DNA of 64,000 bases from CAILZL01 sp049840395. Its GTDB lineage: Bacteria; Pseudomonadota; Gammaproteobacteria; Steroidobacterales; Steroidobacteraceae. This document shows, piece by piece, positions 61,797 to 64,000 of this stretch (position 1 is its first letter; each line of letters starts with the position of its first letter). A model generated the notes under the pieces. The model was not told where the DNA came from and did no database searches. It saw nothing but the letters and a program-made list of their open reading frames with translations. A program made the position numbers and the translations under genes. The stretch is taken from NCBI GenBank assembly GCA_049840395.1, contig JASGLD010000002.1, forward strand, positions 124,001-188,000. The letters run 5' to 3'.

Positions 61797-61810
61797 ATTC
61801 GTGCTGTTGA

Positions 61811-63124
61811 TTACTTCCTACGCGTATTCTTGAAGCCAGCCAGGCGTTCCTGATAGGCCTGTGCGAAGTCTTCAGCGAAGGTGATGGGTAACCCATCGCC
61901 ATTACGCTGATTGAGCACCTGGAAGAACTCCGCGTACATATCCCAGTACTTCAATTTGTTGGCGGCGCCCATCAGACCGCGATTCAAGCTGCGGTCGAAA
62001 CGATCCTGCAACTCGCCTGGGTCGACGCGATTCATGGTGCCGTTCAATGCTGCATGCATGGCAGCGACCACCGCCTGTTGGTGGCAACGCAAATCAGTGA
62101 AGCTTTCACGCAGCGCTTCCACCGGGCCAAGGTAGCGACTGTTCTGCGTGTCCAGCAATTTACGTATGGCGTCGTCGACGCTGGCTGCAACCTTGAAGGG
62201 ATTGTTATCCATGGCTTGCATCGGCGTATGGGTGTTGTCGAGACGCGATTTGATTTCACCGCGTGCCTTCAACGCTTCCATCATGCCTAGCGCCACTTCA
62301 CGCACCATCTGGCCGGCGAGCGTCAGCATGGCGGCTTGCGATTCGCTACCAATCGAAGCTGGGTCTACACCCGCGCCACGGCAAAAAGCTTCCAGGCCGG
62401 CGCTGAGTTCGCCATGGCCATCCGGATTACGTGGCCGTTCGGCTGGTTTGTTTTCCAGGCGACGGGTTTTTAAATGCCAGTCGATGCCTGCCTCACGCGA
62501 GACCCGCGGCGGCGGTGTGTCCAGGGGAATGTCTTCGTACTTTTCGGCGGCATTGCCGGTGGTGGGCGCACCGGCACGGGCGGTGCTGCGCGCTGCGCCC
62601 ATACCATAGGCATTACCCACTTCGAAGGGATCGGCAGCGGCGCCGATATTCGGTTCGCCGGCGCTGCTGGACAGCAACTCATTGATGTCGATCTCGACAT
62701 TCAGCTCTTCCAGCTCGGCGCGCTGTGCGGCGCGTGACTTACCCTGGCTCTTGGCCTGAGCTTGCGGGATTTGGCCGGTGCTCTCGGCCGGAAAATCCAT
62801 GCGTTCATCGATGCTGACCAGGATGTCGTAATCGCCCATGCGCAGGCGATCGCCATCGTGTAATTGGCAGGGGCCGAGCTGCGATTGAGGCAGGTCGGCG
62901 CCGTTGACGAAAATACCGTTGGAACTGACGTCCTCCAGTACCCAACGACCGGCTTCAAAGCGCACTTCGGCATGACGGCTGGAGATATAGCGCTCTGGGT
63001 CGGGCAACACCCAGTCATTGTCGGCGGAGCGGCCGATGCGGCCGCCGGTCACGCCGAACAGCCGGGAGCTTTGCTTGCCCAGCTGTTGGTATTGTTCAGA
63101 AATCACGCGCAGTTTCAGTGCCAT
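61811..63124 (-). CDS. FHA-domain protein, type VI secretion TagH-like
   Basis: 437 residues from MALKLRVISEQ. N-terminal FHA domain (about 5-105): GGRIGRSADNDWVLPDPERYISSRHAEV and DVSSNGIFVNG, the phosphothreonine-binding loops. A disordered middle follows, then a C-terminal domain (about 225-437) with LEAFCRGAGVD, TDLRCHQQAVVAAMHAAL, RFDRSL and YWDMYAEFFQVL, the pattern of type VI secretion FHA proteins. In those systems it works with the kinase PpkA and phosphatase PppA. No other type VI gene lies in this window. Confidence 0.88.
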   Translation of the reverse strand: MALKLRVISEQYQQLGKQSSRLFGVTGGRIGRSADNDWVLPDPERYISSRHAEVRFEAGRWVLEDVSSNGIFVNGADLPQSQLGPCQLHDGDRLRMGDYDILVSIDERMDFPAESTGQIPQAQAKSQGKSRAAQRAELEELNVEIDINELLSSSAGEPNIGAAADPFEVGNAYGMGAARSTARAGAPTTGNAAEKYEDIPLDTPPPRVSREAGIDWHLKTRRLENKPAERPRNPDGHGELSAGLEAFCRGAGVDPASIGSESQAAMLTLAGQMVREVALGMMEALKARGEIKSRLDNTHTPMQAMDNNPFKVAASVDDAIRKLLDTQNSRYLGPVEALRESFTDLRCHQQAVVAAMHAALNGTMNRVDPGELQDRFDRSLNRGLMGAANKLKYWDMYAEFFQVLNQRNGDGLPITFAEDFAQAYQERLAGFKNTRRK

Positions 63125-63368
63125 ACATCTTCCCGAGGTGGTAACCACCTGCTCGAATCCGAGCTAAAAACCCAAGGGCCCAAGCATGGCGACAATCCTG
63201 TCGCGGCGCAGCTGTCTTCCCGCGCCGTCGCTTGGGAAGATGCAATGTCACCGGCCTGCAAGTCCATCCGCACAAGTCATTTGTAAGGCCACCTGCGAAG
63301 GCGGCAAACAAGTACGGCGGACTCTAATAAAATGTACGTTTAGCCTAGCAACCACGTACTCTCTCAAT

Positions 63369-63716
63369 ATGGCAGCCAGTCACATTTTCAAAGTCGTTTT
63401 TACCAACCAGGGCAAGGTTTACGAGATCTATGCCAAGAAAGTCAGCCATGGCGCGCTATGGGGTTTCGTCGAGGTCGAGGAATTGGTGTTCGGTGAGAAA
63501 AGCGCGGTGGTGGTCGACCCGGCGGAGGAGCGGGTCAAGGCCGAGTTCGAGGGGGTCAAACGCAGCTACCTGCCCATGCACTCCATCCTGCGCATCGACG
63601 AGGTGGAAGCGCGCAAACAGGGCACCAGCAAGATCAGTGTGGTGGAGGGGGCCAATGTCACCCAGTTCCCCATGCCGATTTATACCCCGGGCGGGGAACC
63701 GGTACCGCGCAAGTAA
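63369..63716 (+). CDS. DUF1820 family protein
   Basis: 115 residues from MAASHIFKVVF. Small soluble all-beta protein: VVFTNQGKVYEIYAKKVSHGALWGFVEVEELVFGE, SYLPMHSILRIDEVEARKQG and FPMPIYTPGG are the conserved DUF1820 blocks. It is a gammaproteobacterial housekeeping family with no assigned function. It sits just upstream of purL on the same strand; the gap of about 130 bases has a TATCAT hexamer that might be the purL -10. Confidence 0.9.
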   Translation: MAASHIFKVVFTNQGKVYEIYAKKVSHGALWGFVEVEELVFGEKSAVVVDPAEERVKAEFEGVKRSYLPMHSILRIDEVEARKQGTSKISVVEGANVTQFPMPIYTPGGEPVPRK

Positions 63717-63847
63717 TTGGGTCTGGGGAAGATTTTTATCCCTGTGAGGGGTTAACAGCCGCCTATCAACTGGGGTAGGCGAGGCCTTTCCGGTATCATG
63801 CCACCCCCTCGCAGGCACGGCCTGCTGCCCCCGATTGCTGAGCCAAC

Positions 63848-64000
63848 ATGCTGCTACTACCCGGTTCGCCCGCGCTATCCGATTTCCGTCTCCGTAAACT
63901 GCTTGAATCCATCCAGCGCGTGCTGCCCGAAGTCCGGGGCTTAAGCTCCCGCTACATGCATTTTGCCGACCTGGCCGCCGAGCTCAGCGGGCCGGAGCGG
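63848..64000 (+). CDS. purL: Phosphoribosylformylglycinamidine synthase, N-terminal part (cut by window end)
   Basis: 51 codons are visible. LLLPGSPALSDFRLRKLLESI and the following VLPEVRGLSSRYMHFADL match the N-terminal PurS-like domain of large-type PurL, the ATP-dependent amidotransferase of the fourth step of purine synthesis. The gene runs out of the window. Confidence 0.88.
   Translation, partial: MLLLPGSPALSDFRLRKLLESIQRVLPEVRGLSSRYMHFADLAAELSGPER

Overview
The window looks like the chromosome of a free-living, nutritionally versatile gammaproteobacterium with moderately high G+C. The evidence is the housekeeping set (guaB, guaA, xseA, tadA, mltF, purL), the carboxynorspermidine polyamine genes, two large TonB-dependent receptors and many secreted proteins. 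The DUF6152, SnoaL-like, BKACE and amidohydrolase content is what I would expect from Nevskiales/Steroidobacterales-type soil or water bacteria, but that placement is inference, not proof. Most intergenic gaps in the first 45 kb hold short palindromic repeats of at least six families, four of which have TGTAGG/CCTACA ends like REP/BIME elements.

Layout. 0-5.5 kb: one tightly packed + strand operon of exported proteins, comprising three related 'LSGxW' proteins, five SnoaL-like domains in three genes, and one DUF6152 protein. It ends near a tRNA-Gly gene that lies antisense inside the 3' end of a FAD/NAD(P)-binding protein gene. 7.7-23.8 kb: a catabolic region with a gamma-glutamyltransferase lipoprotein, a TonB receptor, LysR and IclR regulators and an FGE-fold lipoprotein. 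Divergent from IclR runs a series of cyclase, cupin, SDR, 3-hydroxyacyl-CoA dehydrogenase, beta-keto acid cleavage enzyme, carboxylesterase, amidohydrolase and LRAT-fold protein. A plausible reading is ester or lactone opening, oxidation of a hydroxy acid to a beta-keto acid, then acetyl-CoA-dependent cleavage; the substrate is unknown. 23.9-37.3 kb: core genes (M23 peptidase, xseA, guaB, guaA, arsC-like, thpR, HPP-CBS, nspC and its dehydrogenase partner, tadA, mltF, tRNA-Ser).

37.3-50.4 kb is accessory in character. tRNA-Ser is followed by a block of hairpins that splits a copy of its own T-arm, then by an A+T-rich gene with a PD-(D/E)XK nuclease signature. After these come a flavin oxidoreductase-like protein, a secreted nitroreductase, a histone H1-like protein, a PhyH-family protein with an HxN metal motif, an ATP-dependent DNA ligase interrupted by an in-frame TGA, a secreted propeller-like protein, a TonB receptor and an orphan sulfate-binding protein.

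50.7-61.7 kb is a signalling block: a GGDEF protein, then a complete chemotaxis operon (soluble MCP-like protein, cheY, STAS, cheA, cytoplasmic PAS-MCP, cheW, cheR, cheD, cheB). cheA carries a clear +1 frameshift as sequenced. The window closes with an orphan type VI FHA protein (TagH-like), a DUF1820 gene and the start of purL. Because tadA, mltF and purL are close neighbours in E. coli, the 37-63.8 kb block may be a large insertion between mltF and purL.
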